A DNA stretch of 64,000 bases from Streptomyces vilmorinianum (GTDB lineage: Bacteria; Actinomycetota; Actinomycetes; Streptomycetales; Streptomycetaceae). A program made the position numbers and the translations under genes. Shown here piece after piece: positions 51,599 to 60,609 of the stretch. The notes under the pieces were generated by a model, which worked only from the letters and a program-made list of their open reading frames with translations, was not told the origin of the DNA and ran no database searches. Position 1 is the stretch's first letter, and each line of letters begins with the position of its first letter. The stretch is taken from contig NZ_CP040244.1 in assembly GCF_005517195.1 (NCBI RefSeq), positions 5,226,001-5,290,000 on the forward strand, read 5' to 3'.

Positions 51599-52807
51599 GT
51601 GGACGAGGCCCTGCTCAGGAGCCTCACGCCGAGCGTGCTCGCCATCCTCGTCCGCCGCGGAGCCGACTTCGCGGCGGCCGAGGACGCCGTGCAGGACGCT
51701 CTGGTCGAGGCGCTCCGCGTCTGGCCGGCCGACCCTTCCCCAAGCTCTTCGAGCAGGGGAGACCCCATGCGGGATCCGAAGGGCTGGCTGGTCACCGTGG
51801 CCTGGCGCCGGTTCCTCGACGCGACGCGGGCGGACGCCGCCCGCCGCCGGCGTGAGGACCGCGTCGAGGAGGAGCCGGCGCCCGGGCCGGCGCCCGCGGT
51901 GGACGACACGCTCCAGCTCTACTTCCTGTGCGCCCACCCGTCGCTGACGCCGTCGTCCGCGGTCGCCCTCACGCTGCGCGCCGTCGGCGGGCTGACCACC
52001 CGCCAGATCGCCGAGGCCTATCTGGTGCCCGAGGCGACCATGGCGCAGCGCATCAGCCGTGCCAAGCGCACCGTCTCCGGCGTGCGGTTCGACCAGCCCG
52101 GCGACGTCGCCACCGTGCTGCGCGTCCTCTACCTGGTCTTCAACGAGGGCTACTCCGGCGACGTCGACCTCGCCGCCGAGGCCATCCGGCTCACCCGGCA
52201 GCTCGCGGCCGCGATCGACCACCCCGAGGTGGCGGGGCTGCTCGCCCTCATGCTGCTCCACCACGCCCGGCGCGCCGCCCGAACCGCGCCCGACGGCAGC
52301 CTGGTGCCGCTCGCCGAGCAGGACCGCGGCCGGTGGGACACCGAGTCGATCGCCGAGGGCGTCGAGATCCTGCAGGCGGCCCTCGCCCGCGACCGGCTGG
52401 GCGAGTTCCAGGCCCAGGCCGCCATCGCGGCACTCCACGCCGACGCGCCCACCGCCGAGGAGACCGACTGGGTGCAGATCGTCGAGTGGTACGACGAGCT
52501 CGCGCGCCTGACCGACAGCCCGGTCGTCCGGCTCAACCGCGCGGTGGCCGTCGGCGAGGCCGACGGACCGCGCGCCGGCCTCGCGGCGCTCGCGGCGCTC
52601 GACGACTCACTGCCCCGCCACACCGCGGTGGCGGCGTACCTCCACGAGCGCGACGGCGACCTGGCGACGGCGGCGCGGCTGTACGCGGAGGCGGCCCAGA
52701 AGGCACCCAACCTCGCCGAGCGCGACCACCTGACGCGCCAGGCCGCCCGGCTCAACGCGCAAGGCGAGGAGAGGTCGTCGAGTCCGGTTCAGGACGAGTC
52801 TCCGTAG
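51599..52807 (+). CDS. ECF42-type RNA polymerase sigma factor
   Basis: 402 residues: sigma2 (RRGADFAAAEDAVQDALVEALRVWP ... WLVTVAWRRFLDATR) and sigma4 (TLRAVGGLTTRQIAEAYLVPEATMAQRISRAKRTV) followed by the long TPR-like C-terminal extension (about 195-390) that defines the ECF42 group. No anti-sigma factor gene is near; the C-terminal extension replaces it. GTG start one base after the DGPF gene stop. Its end overlaps the convergent WYL regulator by 19 bp. Confidence 0.93.
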   Translation: MDEALLRSLTPSVLAILVRRGADFAAAEDAVQDALVEALRVWPADPSPSSSSRGDPMRDPKGWLVTVAWRRFLDATRADAARRRREDRVEEEPAPGPAPAVDDTLQLYFLCAHPSLTPSSAVALTLRAVGGLTTRQIAEAYLVPEATMAQRISRAKRTVSGVRFDQPGDVATVLRVLYLVFNEGYSGDVDLAAEAIRLTRQLAAAIDHPEVAGLLALMLLHHARRAARTAPDGSLVPLAEQDRGRWDTESIAEGVEILQAALARDRLGEFQAQAAIAALHADAPTAEETDWVQIVEWYDELARLTDSPVVRLNRAVAVGEADGPRAGLAALAALDDSLPRHTAVAAYLHERDGDLATAARLYAEAAQKAPNLAERDHLTRQAARLNAQGEERSSSPVQDESP

Positions 52808-53763
52808 CGGGTGGCCATCGCGGCGGCGCGGTCGCGCAGGGAGGTGCGCAACGACTGCGGGGCCAGGGCTTCCGCGTCCGTGCCGAGCTGCCACAGCGCC
52901 CATTCGGCGTGTCTCCGGTCCTGGAAGGTCACCTCCAGCCGCAGCCGGCCGTCTGCGTCGGGTTCTTCTGCGCGGACGGCCAGCCCGGTGTCCAGCAGGT
53001 CCTGCCGCCGCGCCGGGTTCACCCGTACCAGCACGGTGATGTGGTCGCCGCCGGAGAGGAACTGCTCGGAGCGTTCACGCCAGATCCGGTCCAGATCGAC
53101 TCGGTGCGGTCGTTGTGCCGCTTCGGGGAGTTCTTCGGCGGCCAAGACCCGGGACAGCCGGTAGGTGCGGTCCTCGCCCGATCTCGTGGCCAGCAAGTAG
53201 CCCTGGTCGCGTACGGTGACCAGGCCGATCGGGTCCACCGTGCGCCACTTCGGGGTCTGGTCCACGGCCGCGTAGTGGATGCGCAGCTTGTGTCCGGCGA
53301 GCACCGCGCGCCGGACCTCGATCATGGTGGTGTCGGGTACCCGCTCGGTGACCAGCGGGCGTGAGAGCAGATCGGTCTCCGGGTCGACGAGAAATCGCTG
53401 GGCCGCGTCGCTCGCGGTGGCCAGGTGGCTTTCGGGCAGTGCGTCGACCACCTTCCGCATGGCCGAGGCGAGCGCCGAGCCGAGCCCGAACACCTGCTCG
53501 CCGCGCCCCGATCCGGCGGCCAGCAGGGCAAGGGCCTCGTCGTGGTTCAGTCCCGTGAGCTCGGTCCGGAAACCGGGCAACAACGCGAACCCGCCGTGCC
53601 GACCGCGTTCGGCGTAGACCGGGACGCCGGCCGCGGACAGCGCCTCGATGTCGCGCAGCACGGTGCGGGTGGACACCTCAAGCTCGCGGGCGAGCGTGTC
53701 CGCTGTCAGCCGGCCGCGCCGGCGCAGGAGGAGCACCAGTGAGACCAGCCGGTCGGCACGCAT
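52789..53763 (-). CDS. WYL-domain HTH transcriptional regulator
   Basis: 324 residues of the YafY/DeoR-type WYL family: N-terminal HTH (LVSLVLLLRRRGRLTADTLARELEVSTRTVLRDIEAL), central WYL domain (IHYAAVDQTPKWRTVDPIGLVTVRDQGYLLATR) and WCX C-terminal extension. Such proteins bind nucleic-acid-like ligands and often regulate neighbours. It is divergent from the RidA gene 137 bp away, the likely target, and convergent with the ECF gene (19-bp overlap). Confidence 0.92.
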   Translation of the reverse strand: MRADRLVSLVLLLRRRGRLTADTLARELEVSTRTVLRDIEALSAAGVPVYAERGRHGGFALLPGFRTELTGLNHDEALALLAAGSGRGEQVFGLGSALASAMRKVVDALPESHLATASDAAQRFLVDPETDLLSRPLVTERVPDTTMIEVRRAVLAGHKLRIHYAAVDQTPKWRTVDPIGLVTVRDQGYLLATRSGEDRTYRLSRVLAAEELPEAAQRPHRVDLDRIWRERSEQFLSGGDHITVLVRVNPARRQDLLDTGLAVRAEEPDADGRLRLEVTFQDRRHAEWALWQLGTDAEALAPQSLRTSLRDRAAAMATRYGDSS

Positions 53764-53899
53764 ACGAGAACTCTAAAGGAATACATGACTGAGGGTGTCG
53801 TGATTTATGGGGAGGCTCGTCGACGCGACGTCGGAGCCGGCGGCTGTCGAGCCGATGGACGTACGCACTCCCGGTGAATCGAATGGAGCTGATGCAGCA

Positions 53900-54295
53900 G
53901 TGGAACGAACAGCGGTCAACCCGGTGACGTGGTCGCAGGAGTTGGGATTCAACCAGGGTGAGGTCGTCTCCGGGCACACACGGACCCTGTACATCTCGGG
54001 GCAGACCGCGATGAGCGGCGACGGCAAGCCCCGGCATGACGGTGACATCGCGGCGCAGTTGACGCTGAGCATCGACAACCTGGAGGCCGTGCTCGGCGAG
54101 GCCGGAATGTCTCTCGCGAACCTCGTCCGGCTCAACGTCTACACGACCGACGTCGATCAGCTCTTCCAGCACTACGGCGTGCTGGCGGCGCGGTTGGGTG
54201 CCGCCGGGGTGGCGCCGACCTCCACGATGCTCGGGGTGACGCGACTGGCGATCCCCGGCCAGATGGTCGAGCTCGAGGGAACCGCCGTGGCGTGA
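53900..54295 (+). CDS. RidA-family protein
   Basis: 131 residues of the YjgF/YER057c/UK114 (Rid) family. YISGQTAMSGDG, the central NLEAVLGEAGMSLANLVRLNVYTTD with the key Arg, and a C-terminal VELEGTAVA are visible. Rid proteins hydrolyse reactive enamine/imine intermediates or have related roles. The GTG at 53900 gives the standard length; an in-frame ATG upstream (53807) would add about 31 unconserved residues. A perfect hairpin terminator follows. Confidence 0.88.
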   Translation: MERTAVNPVTWSQELGFNQGEVVSGHTRTLYISGQTAMSGDGKPRHDGDIAAQLTLSIDNLEAVLGEAGMSLANLVRLNVYTTDVDQLFQHYGVLAARLGAAGVAPTSTMLGVTRLAIPGQMVELEGTAVA

Positions 54296-54316
54296 TGCGC
54301 CCTCGCCGCCCTGCCG

Positions 54317-54343
54317 CTCGTGCCGGTCGAACCGGCACGAGCA
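54317..54343 (+). terminator. strong hairpin terminator after RidA gene
   Basis: GCTCGTGCCGG (54317-54327) and CCGGCACGAGC (54333-54343) form a perfect 11-bp stem with a five-base loop, 21 bases past the stop codon. No U-tract. The remaining part of the gap to 54514 holds a second weaker inverted repeat (ACCGCC at 54463-54468 with GGCGGT at 54474-54479) and no gene. Confidence 0.8.
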
Positions 54344-54514
54344 GCAGGCGCACGTCCCCTCCATGACGGTCGTGTCCGAATTCCCCGTCCTCGGATCGCT
54401 CGGCGACTGAACACGGCCACCCCGCCGTACGTATCTCCCGATACCGCCAAGTAGGTTGAACGACCGCCTGGTTGGCGGTTCAGTCTGCGGTACACCGAAC
54501 GTACGGGAGACATC

Positions 54515-55270
54515 TTGTCGCTACGCGTCAACGGGACGGCACTCATCATCGCGGCGCTGGTCGCGACGGTCGGCGCGCTCGCCTTCCCCGTCTGGTCCTA
54601 CGCCGACCGCTCAGGAACGGGGCAGGCGAACCTCAACGCGTCGAGCGTGGCCACCCAGTGGGGTCCGCTCTCGGCCACGGACCGGGATCTGCTGGTCAAG
54701 GTCCGGCTGGCCGGCCTCTGGGAGCTCCCTGCCGGGCAGCAGGCGATCCAGCGCGCCCCGAGCCGGGCGATCGTGGAGTGCGGCGACCACCTCGTCGTCG
54801 GCCACACGGACCTGGACCGGCGGGCCAGGGACGTGGCGGCGAAGCTGGGCGTGGAGCTGCCGAACCAGCCGACCGAGCAGCAGCAGGGGTGGCTGCGGGA
54901 GCTGACGGCGGCGAGCGGGGAGGAGTACGAGCGCAAGTTCGCGAACATTCTGCGCAACGCGCACGGGAAGGTGTTCGCGCTGATCGCGGAGGTCCGGCAC
55001 ACCACACGCAACGCGCTGATCCGGCAGCTGGCGAGCGACGCGAACCAGACGGTGCTCGACCACATCACCATGCTGGAGGCGACCGGGATGGTCGACTACG
55101 ACGCGCTGGCGAACGAGGCGGCGGGGCGGAAGACGGCGCCGCCGACCGGGCCGCCGGTGGTGCCGTCGCCCGCGGTGCCCTCGCCGGCGCGGCCGTCGGG
55201 GACGGACCAGTCGTTCACGTCGCGGCCGGCGCCGGAGGCGGGGATCGTGACGCCGCATTCCCAGCCGTAG
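54515..55270 (+). CDS. DUF4142-like exported protein
   Basis: 251 residues. N-terminal signal or anchor ([23 protein letters not shown]), a DUF4142-type helical domain: [26 protein letters not shown] and [35 protein letters not shown] ... [18 protein letters not shown]. The last ~50 residues are Pro-rich and disordered. Function unknown. A TTG start at 54515 has GGGAGA about ten bases upstream. It lies 98 bp before the MNIO gene on the same strand; membership of that locus is suggested by orientation only. Confidence 0.8.
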   Translation: MSLRVNGTALIIAALVATVGALAFPVWSYADRSGTGQANLNASSVATQWGPLSATDRDLLVKVRLAGLWELPAGQQAIQRAPSRAIVECGDHLVVGHTDLDRRARDVAAKLGVELPNQPTEQQQGWLRELTAASGEEYERKFANILRNAHGKVFALIAEVRHTTRNALIRQLASDANQTVLDHITMLEATGMVDYDALANEAAGRKTAPPTGPPVVPSPAVPSPARPSGTDQSFTSRPAPEAGIVTPHSQP

Positions 55271-55368
55271 CGCGCCGGAACCTCAAATCAACCTCTGAAC
55301 GTCCCCCCGACTGGATTCGAACGTATCCGGCCGGGCCATCAGGTGAGGGACTGAAGGAGGGGGACGAG

Positions 55369-57021
55369 ATGACGGCACGGAACACGGAACTCGGCATCGG
55401 CATCGGCTGGCGGCCGGAGATCGCGGAGGCGGTGGAGGCGCTGCCCGGGGTCGACTGGGTGGAGGTCGTCGCGGAGAACCTCTGCGCGGGCCACCTCCCC
55501 GACTCGCTGACGCGGCTGCGCGCGCGGGGCGTGACGGTGGTCCCGCACGGGGTGTCGCTGGGGCTCGGCGGCGCGGACCGGCCGGACGCGGGGCGGCTCG
55601 CCGAGCTGGCGGCGAAGGCGACGGCGCTGGGCGCGCCGCTGGTGACGGAGCACATCGCGTTCGTACGGGCCGGGGGGCCGCTGACCGCGTCCCCGCTCCT
55701 GGAGGCGGGCCACCTGCTGCCCGTGCCGCGCACGTGGGACGCGCTGGAGGTCCTGTGTGAGAACGTCCGGATCGCGCAGGACGCGCTGCCGGTGCCGCTG
55801 GCCCTGGAGAACATCGCGGCGCTGATCTCCTGGCCGGGCGAGGAGCTGACGGAGGGCCAGTTCCTGGCGGAGCTGGTGGAGCGTACGGGGGTACGGCTCC
55901 TCATCGACGTCGCCAACCTCCACACGAACCACGTCAACCGCGGCGAGGACCCGTCGAAGGCCCTCGCCGAACTCCCGGTCGAGGCCATCGCGTACGTCCA
56001 TGTCGCGGGCGGCGTCGAACGCGACGGCGTCTGGCACGACACCCACGCCCACCCGGTCCCCGCCCCGGTCCTCGCGATCCTGTCGGACCTGGCGTCCCGG
56101 GTCTCCCCGCCGGGCGTCCTTCTGGAGCGGGACGACGACTTCCCGCCGGCGCAGGAGCTGGCGGCTGAACTGTCGACGATCCGGACGACGGTGACGGGGG
56201 CGGGGGCGGGGGCGGCGCCGGCGGGGGCCGCCGTGGGCGCCCCGGCGCGCCCTGCGGTCTCCGCGGGCACGACCACGGCGGACGCGGCGGACGACGCTGC
56301 GACGCGGTCCGCCGATCGCCCGCTGCTCATCGGCGCGGGCGCCCGTGTCTCGGGCGGCCCGATGCCGCGGCCTCAGCGGGCGGCGGGCGAGTCGCTCGAC
56401 TCCGCGCCACCGGGCCCGCGCGGGGGCCCGGTGCCTGCCCCCGGCCCGGCGGCCACGTGCGCCCCCGAGGCGCAGGGGGCCCGGGGGCGTGCCCCCGGTT
56501 TCGGGGAGGGGCGGGGCGGGGGAAGGCCCCGCGCGGCGGAGGTGCCCGAGACACCTGGGCCCGAGGCACCTGGGCCCGAGGCGCAGGGGGGCCGCGCTCC
56601 CCGGGGCGGGGAGCGGGCCCGGGAGCGAGTCGGGGTCGCGCAGGTCGCGTTGTTGTCCGCGCTCGTCGCCGGGACGCCCGCGCCCGAGGGGTTCGACACG
56701 CGGCGGCTCGGCGTGCAGAGTCGCGCGCTCACGGCCAAGCGGGCCGACGTCGTCGCCAAGGTCGCCCCTGAGCTGCCCGAGATCCTCGGCGACGGCTACC
56801 GGCCCGCGTTCCGCGCGTACGCCAGGTCCCGCCCCATGACCGGCGGCTACCGGCGCGACGCCCTCGGCTTCGTCGAGCACCTGCTCGTCACCGGCCGCCC
56901 CGAGGACCCGGACGCCCGGCGCCTGCTCACCCGCTGGTGGCAGGAGCGCGCCGGCACCCGCCCGCCCGGCCGGGCGACCCGCCTGATCCACGCGGCCCGC
57001 GCCGCGCTCGTACGGAGGTAG
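55369..57021 (+). CDS. MNIO (DUF692) enzyme fused to a DUF2063-like domain
   Basis: 550 residues. Residues 1-270 form the MNIO triose-phosphate-isomerase-like domain with metal-binding candidates: H in VPHGVS near 59, EH in VTEHIAF near 93, E in LENIAAL, D and H in [13 protein letters not shown] near 180-188, H in AYVHVAGG near 211, D-H-H in WHDTHAHP, and E in LLERDDDFP. Residues ~271-420 are a Gly/Pro/Ala/Arg linker. Residues ~420-550 ([20 protein letters not shown] ... [17 protein letters not shown]) look like a DUF2063/BufC-type partner domain. GGAGGGGG precedes the ATG. The next gene starts six bases later. Confidence 0.85.
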   Translation: MTARNTELGIGIGWRPEIAEAVEALPGVDWVEVVAENLCAGHLPDSLTRLRARGVTVVPHGVSLGLGGADRPDAGRLAELAAKATALGAPLVTEHIAFVRAGGPLTASPLLEAGHLLPVPRTWDALEVLCENVRIAQDALPVPLALENIAALISWPGEELTEGQFLAELVERTGVRLLIDVANLHTNHVNRGEDPSKALAELPVEAIAYVHVAGGVERDGVWHDTHAHPVPAPVLAILSDLASRVSPPGVLLERDDDFPPAQELAAELSTIRTTVTGAGAGAAPAGAAVGAPARPAVSAGTTTADAADDAATRSADRPLLIGAGARVSGGPMPRPQRAAGESLDSAPPGPRGGPVPAPGPAATCAPEAQGARGRAPGFGEGRGGGRPRAAEVPETPGPEAPGPEAQGGRAPRGGERARERVGVAQVALLSALVAGTPAPEGFDTRRLGVQSRALTAKRADVVAKVAPELPEILGDGYRPAFRAYARSRPMTGGYRRDALGFVEHLLVTGRPEDPDARRLLTRWWQERAGTRPPGRATRLIHAARAALVRR

Positions 57022-57027
57022 AGAGAC

Positions 57028-58113
57028 ATGACCGGTTTCGCCGTACTCATCTGGGTCGCGGTTCTCGTCAGCTCGGGGCTGCTGATCGCCCGGGCCCGCT
57101 CCATCCGGTCGGACCGGGGCGGCGCCTCCGCGCACGACCTCGCCGAGGCCGCCTTCCTGGCCGGCGGCCCGCCCCGGGTCGTGGACACGGCCCTGGCGAC
57201 CCTGCACGCCGAGGGACTGATCGGGGTCGGCGGCCCCGGCCTCGTCGTCGTGCTCCGCCCCGACCTGCGGGCCCGGGACCATGTCGGCCGTGCCGTCCTG
57301 GAGCAGCTCGCCGCCGCCCCGAGCGGCGCCCTGCACGAGCTGCGCCTCGCGGTGATGCGGAGCCCCGCCGTGCAGGAGATCGGCGACGGTCTCGCGGCGC
57401 GCGGGCTGATGGTGGCACCGGAGCGGCGCCTCGCGGTCAGGCGGTGGTGCCTCGCCCAGGGGCTCGGCTCCTTCGCGGTGCTGGTCCTCTCCATGGTGAT
57501 CACCCTCGGCGTCGACGGTCCCTTCGGCGCGGTGCCGTTCGTCATCACGGTGATGCCCGTCCTCGTGCTGGGCGTGTTCGTCGCGCTCATCTGCGGCGCG
57601 TTCAACGCCGGGCGCATCACCCGCGCGGGGCAGCGGGCGGCGGCCGCGTACCACCGGGATCACGTCTATCTGCAGGACGCCGGCCACCAGGTCGCGCTGC
57701 GCGGGCTGCGCGCCGTGCCGGACCCGGAGCTGCGGGAGCAGCTGATCGCGGCGGCCCGGAGGTACGGCTCGCGCCCCGGGCAGCAGCCGTTCCCGCGCGC
57801 GTCGCGCAGCCGCTCCTCGCAGCACGGCTCGTCGGACACGGCGGCCCTCATGGTGCTCGCGTGGTGCGGCGGCAGCCCGGGCAACGGGGGTGCGTGCGGC
57901 GGCGCGAGCGGCGGAGGCGGCGGCGGATCCTCCTGCGGCGGCGGGTCCTCGTGCGGGGGCGGGGGCGGCTGCTCGGCGAGCGCCTGCTCCGGTGGAGGCG
58001 GCGGATCCAGTTGTTCGAGCTCGAGCGGCAGCTCCGGCAGCTCCTGTTCCAGCTCCAGCGGAAGCTCGTGCTCCAGCAGCAGCGGTTCGAGCTGCTCCAG
58101 TTCGAGCGGCTGA
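57028..58113 (+). CDS. TIGR04222-domain membrane protein with Cys/Ser/Gly-rich tail
   Basis: 361 residues. TM1 at residues 3-23; then the TIGR04222 core (SAHDLAEAAFLAGGPPRVVDTALATLHAEGLI, about 38-70), and two more membrane segments near 145-165 and 170-195. From about residue 278 the chain is Gly/Ser/Cys-rich and contains ten cysteines, ending in repeats of GSSCSSSS. Orientation suggests the tail may be exposed outside or inside the membrane; it resembles cysteine-rich RiPP-like substrates. A GGAGG overlapping the MNIO stop and a six-base gap make the two genes translationally coupled. Function unknown. Confidence 0.85.
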   Translation: MTGFAVLIWVAVLVSSGLLIARARSIRSDRGGASAHDLAEAAFLAGGPPRVVDTALATLHAEGLIGVGGPGLVVVLRPDLRARDHVGRAVLEQLAAAPSGALHELRLAVMRSPAVQEIGDGLAARGLMVAPERRLAVRRWCLAQGLGSFAVLVLSMVITLGVDGPFGAVPFVITVMPVLVLGVFVALICGAFNAGRITRAGQRAAAAYHRDHVYLQDAGHQVALRGLRAVPDPELREQLIAAARRYGSRPGQQPFPRASRSRSSQHGSSDTAALMVLAWCGGSPGNGGACGGASGGGGGGSSCGGGSSCGGGGGCSASACSGGGGGSSCSSSSGSSGSSCSSSSGSSCSSSSGSSCSSSSG

Positions 58114-58207
58114 CGAGGGGGCGCGTCCAGGGGGCGCATCGGGGGCATTGGCCCGACACCGCCCGTCGATCCTTTACTTCGGCGATCCGCCCTCCAACGA
58201 TCCCTCT

Positions 58208-59872
58208 GTGAGATCTTTCGCGCTCTTCGGTGCCGTCGGTGCGCTGGTGCTCTCGGCACCGGCGGCCGTCACCCCCGCACGGGCCCTCGACACCCCGACC
58301 GCCGAGACCCGCGGCACGCTGCTCGCCGCCCGGCGCGCCGCCGCCGAGGGCATCCGCTTCGGAGCCTGCCCGGCCGAGGAGAAGCTGCCGCCGTCCGTAC
58401 AGTGCGGCACCGTCCGGGTCCCGCTCGACTACGCGGACCCGGACGGCCCCCGGATCGGGCTGACCGTCAGCCGGGGCAAGGCCTCGGGTCCGGCCTCCGG
58501 GCGGCAGGGCGCGCTGGTGTACAACCCCGGTGGCCCCGGCGCCTCTTCGACGTACTTCCCGCTCGTCGCCGGGCTTCCGGCCTGGAAGCGGATCTCCGCC
58601 GCGTACGACCTGGTCGGCTACGCCCCGCGCGGCGTGGGCCGCTCCGCCCCGGTGTCCTGCCAGGACCCGGCCGACCGCGCCAAGGGCCCGACGCCTGCGC
58701 CCACCCATCCCTCCGAGGTCTTCAAGCGGGAGCGGATCGCCCGTGCGAAGACGTACGCCCAGGGCTGCGCGACCCGCACGGGCAAGGCGCTGCGCCACTA
58801 CCACTCGCTCAACAACGCCCGTGATCTGGAGGTGCTGCGCGCGGCGCTCGGCGAGCCGCGGCTGACGTACATGGGCGCCTCGTACGGGACGTACTTCGGC
58901 GCGCTGTACGCGACGCTCTTCCCGCACCGGGTGCGGCGGATGGTCTTCGACGCACCGGTCGATCCGAGGCCGAAGGAGATCTGGTACGCCAACAACCTCG
59001 ACCAGTCCCGGGCCTTCGAGCGGCGCTGGGCCGACTTCCGTACCTGGGTCGCCAAGCACGACAAGGTGTACGGCCTCGGCGCCACGGCGCAGGAGGTCCA
59101 GGAGAGTTACGAGAAGGTCCGCGCCGAACTCGCGGCGCGGCCCGCGGGCGGGCGGGTCGGCCAGGGGCAGCTGCACGCGGCGATGATCCAGACCGGGTAC
59201 CACGACGGTTTCTGGGCGCTGCGGGCCGGCGCCCTCTCGCGGTATCTGAAGGGTGATCCGAAGCCGCTGATCGAGCAGGCGGCGGGGCGGGAGAACCCCG
59301 AGAACCTCTCATCGGACGCGGGCAACGGGGTCGCCGTGTACACGGCGGTGGAGTGCAACGACGCTCCCTGGCCGGAGGACTTCGCCGTCTGGGACCGGGA
59401 CAACACCCGGCTCGCGAAGGTCGCTCCGTTCGAGACCTGGGACAACGTCTGGATGAATCTGCCCTGCGCCTACTGGCAGGCCCCGCGGCAGAAGCCGCTG
59501 GACGTGCGGACCGGTCCCGGCGTGCTGCCGCCGGTGCTGATCCTGGCCGCCGAGCGGGACGCGGCCACGCCGTACGACGGGGCGCTGGAGCTGCAGCGCA
59601 GGCTGTGGGGTTCGGCACTCGTGACCGAACGGGACGCCGGTACGCACGGCATCGGGGGCGGGGCGAACGCCTGCGTCAACGGGCATCTGGAGACGTACCT
59701 GCTGACGGGGGCCGTCCCCGGAGGGACGCCGGTGCGGCGCGCGTCGTGCGCGCCGCACCCGGAGCCGGACCCGGTGTCGCTGGAGCGGCGGTCGGAACCC
59801 CGTCCGCCGTCTGATCTTCCGGGTCAAGGGATGACGGCCCGGCTGGGAGCCGGGCCGTCACCGAGTCGGTAG
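58208..59872 (+). CDS. exported alpha/beta-hydrolase peptidase (S33, tripeptidyl aminopeptidase-like)
   Basis: 554 residues with an N-terminal signal (RSFALFGAVGALVLSAPAAVTPARA). S33 hydrolase: VYNPGGPGASS (oxyanion), nucleophile MGASYGTYFGALYA near residue 222, and RDAATPYDGA plus DAGTHGIGG with the Asp/His near the C-terminus; family members are SlpD/SlpE or Tap-like exo-peptidases secreted by streptomycetes. A GTG at 58208 gives the signal; no ribosome binding site is apparent. The reading frame continues through a strong terminator hairpin before the stop. 94 bp downstream of the TIGR04222 gene, possibly its processing peptidase. Confidence 0.88.
   Translation: MRSFALFGAVGALVLSAPAAVTPARALDTPTAETRGTLLAARRAAAEGIRFGACPAEEKLPPSVQCGTVRVPLDYADPDGPRIGLTVSRGKASGPASGRQGALVYNPGGPGASSTYFPLVAGLPAWKRISAAYDLVGYAPRGVGRSAPVSCQDPADRAKGPTPAPTHPSEVFKRERIARAKTYAQGCATRTGKALRHYHSLNNARDLEVLRAALGEPRLTYMGASYGTYFGALYATLFPHRVRRMVFDAPVDPRPKEIWYANNLDQSRAFERRWADFRTWVAKHDKVYGLGATAQEVQESYEKVRAELAARPAGGRVGQGQLHAAMIQTGYHDGFWALRAGALSRYLKGDPKPLIEQAAGRENPENLSSDAGNGVAVYTAVECNDAPWPEDFAVWDRDNTRLAKVAPFETWDNVWMNLPCAYWQAPRQKPLDVRTGPGVLPPVLILAAERDAATPYDGALELQRRLWGSALVTERDAGTHGIGGGANACVNGHLETYLLTGAVPGGTPVRRASCAPHPEPDPVSLERRSEPRPPSDLPGQGMTARLGAGPSPSR
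59832..59860. terminator. strong hairpin terminator located inside a CDS end
   Basis: TGACGGCCCGGC (59832-59843) and GCCGGGCCGTCA (59849-59860) form a perfect 12-bp stem with a five-base loop, between the convergent peptidase and hemQ genes. It is upstream of the peptidase stop codon (59870-59872), so translating ribosomes would run into it. Bidirectional use is likely. Confidence 0.8.
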
Positions 59873-59878
59873 GGCCGC

Positions 59879-60592
59879 TCAGGCCAGGCCCGCCACCAGT
59901 TCCGCCACGGAGCGGCGGCGGCCGGTGTAGAACGGGACCTCCTCGCGGACGTGCATCCGCGCCTCGGAGCCGCGCAGGTGGCGCATCAGGTCGACGATGC
60001 GGTGCAGCTCGTCGGCCTCGAAGGCGAGGAGCCACTCGTAGTCGCCGAGCGAGAACGAGGCGACCGTGTTGGCGCGGACGTCGGGGAAGCCGCGGGCCAT
60101 CTTGCCGTGGTCCGCGAGCATCCGGCGGCGGTCCTCGTCCGGCAGCAGGTACCAGTCGTAGGAGCGCACGAAGGGGTAGACGCTCACGTAGTCGCGGGGG
60201 GTCTCGTCGGCCAGGAAGGCCGGGATGTGCGACTTGTTGAACTCGGCGGGGCGGTGCAGCGCCATGTTCGACCAGACCGGCTCGAGGGCGCGGCCCAGCT
60301 TGGTGCGGCGGAAGAGGTTGTACGCCTCCTGGAGCTCGTCGCTCGTCTCGGCGTGCCACCAGATCATGACATCGGCGTCGGCGCGCAGACCGGAGAGGTC
60401 GTACGTGCCACGGACGGTGATGTCCTTGGCGGCGAGCTGGTCGAACAGCTCCTGGACCTCGTCGGCGTAGCCGGCACGGTCCTCGGGCAGGTTGTCGCGC
60501 AGCTTGAACACAGACCACAGGGTGTAGCGGATGACCTCGTTGAGGTCCTTCGCCTTCTTACCGGCGTTCGGGATCTTTTCGGGCGCACTCAT
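59879..60592 (-). CDS. hemQ: coproheme decarboxylase HemQ
   Basis: 237-residue chlorite-dismutase-family protein that converts coproheme to haem b in the actinobacterial coproporphyrin-dependent pathway. [15 protein letters not shown] at the N-terminus, a Tyr in [14 protein letters not shown] and the proximal-His region [14 protein letters not shown] are visible. Downstream of cgoX by 17 bp on the same strand, so both are likely on one mRNA. Converges with the exported peptidase gene at a strong terminator. Confidence 0.95.
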   Translation of the reverse strand: MSAPEKIPNAGKKAKDLNEVIRYTLWSVFKLRDNLPEDRAGYADEVQELFDQLAAKDITVRGTYDLSGLRADADVMIWWHAETSDELQEAYNLFRRTKLGRALEPVWSNMALHRPAEFNKSHIPAFLADETPRDYVSVYPFVRSYDWYLLPDEDRRRMLADHGKMARGFPDVRANTVASFSLGDYEWLLAFEADELHRIVDLMRHLRGSEARMHVREEVPFYTGRRRSVAELVAGLA

Positions 60593-60609
60593 ACGCCTAT
60601 TCTCGCCCG

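Noticed and set aside
55305-55330. tRNA-like TTCGAATC motif on the minus strand
   Set aside because: Resembles a T-loop, but the flanking bases cannot form a T-stem and there is no acceptor or anticodon arm.
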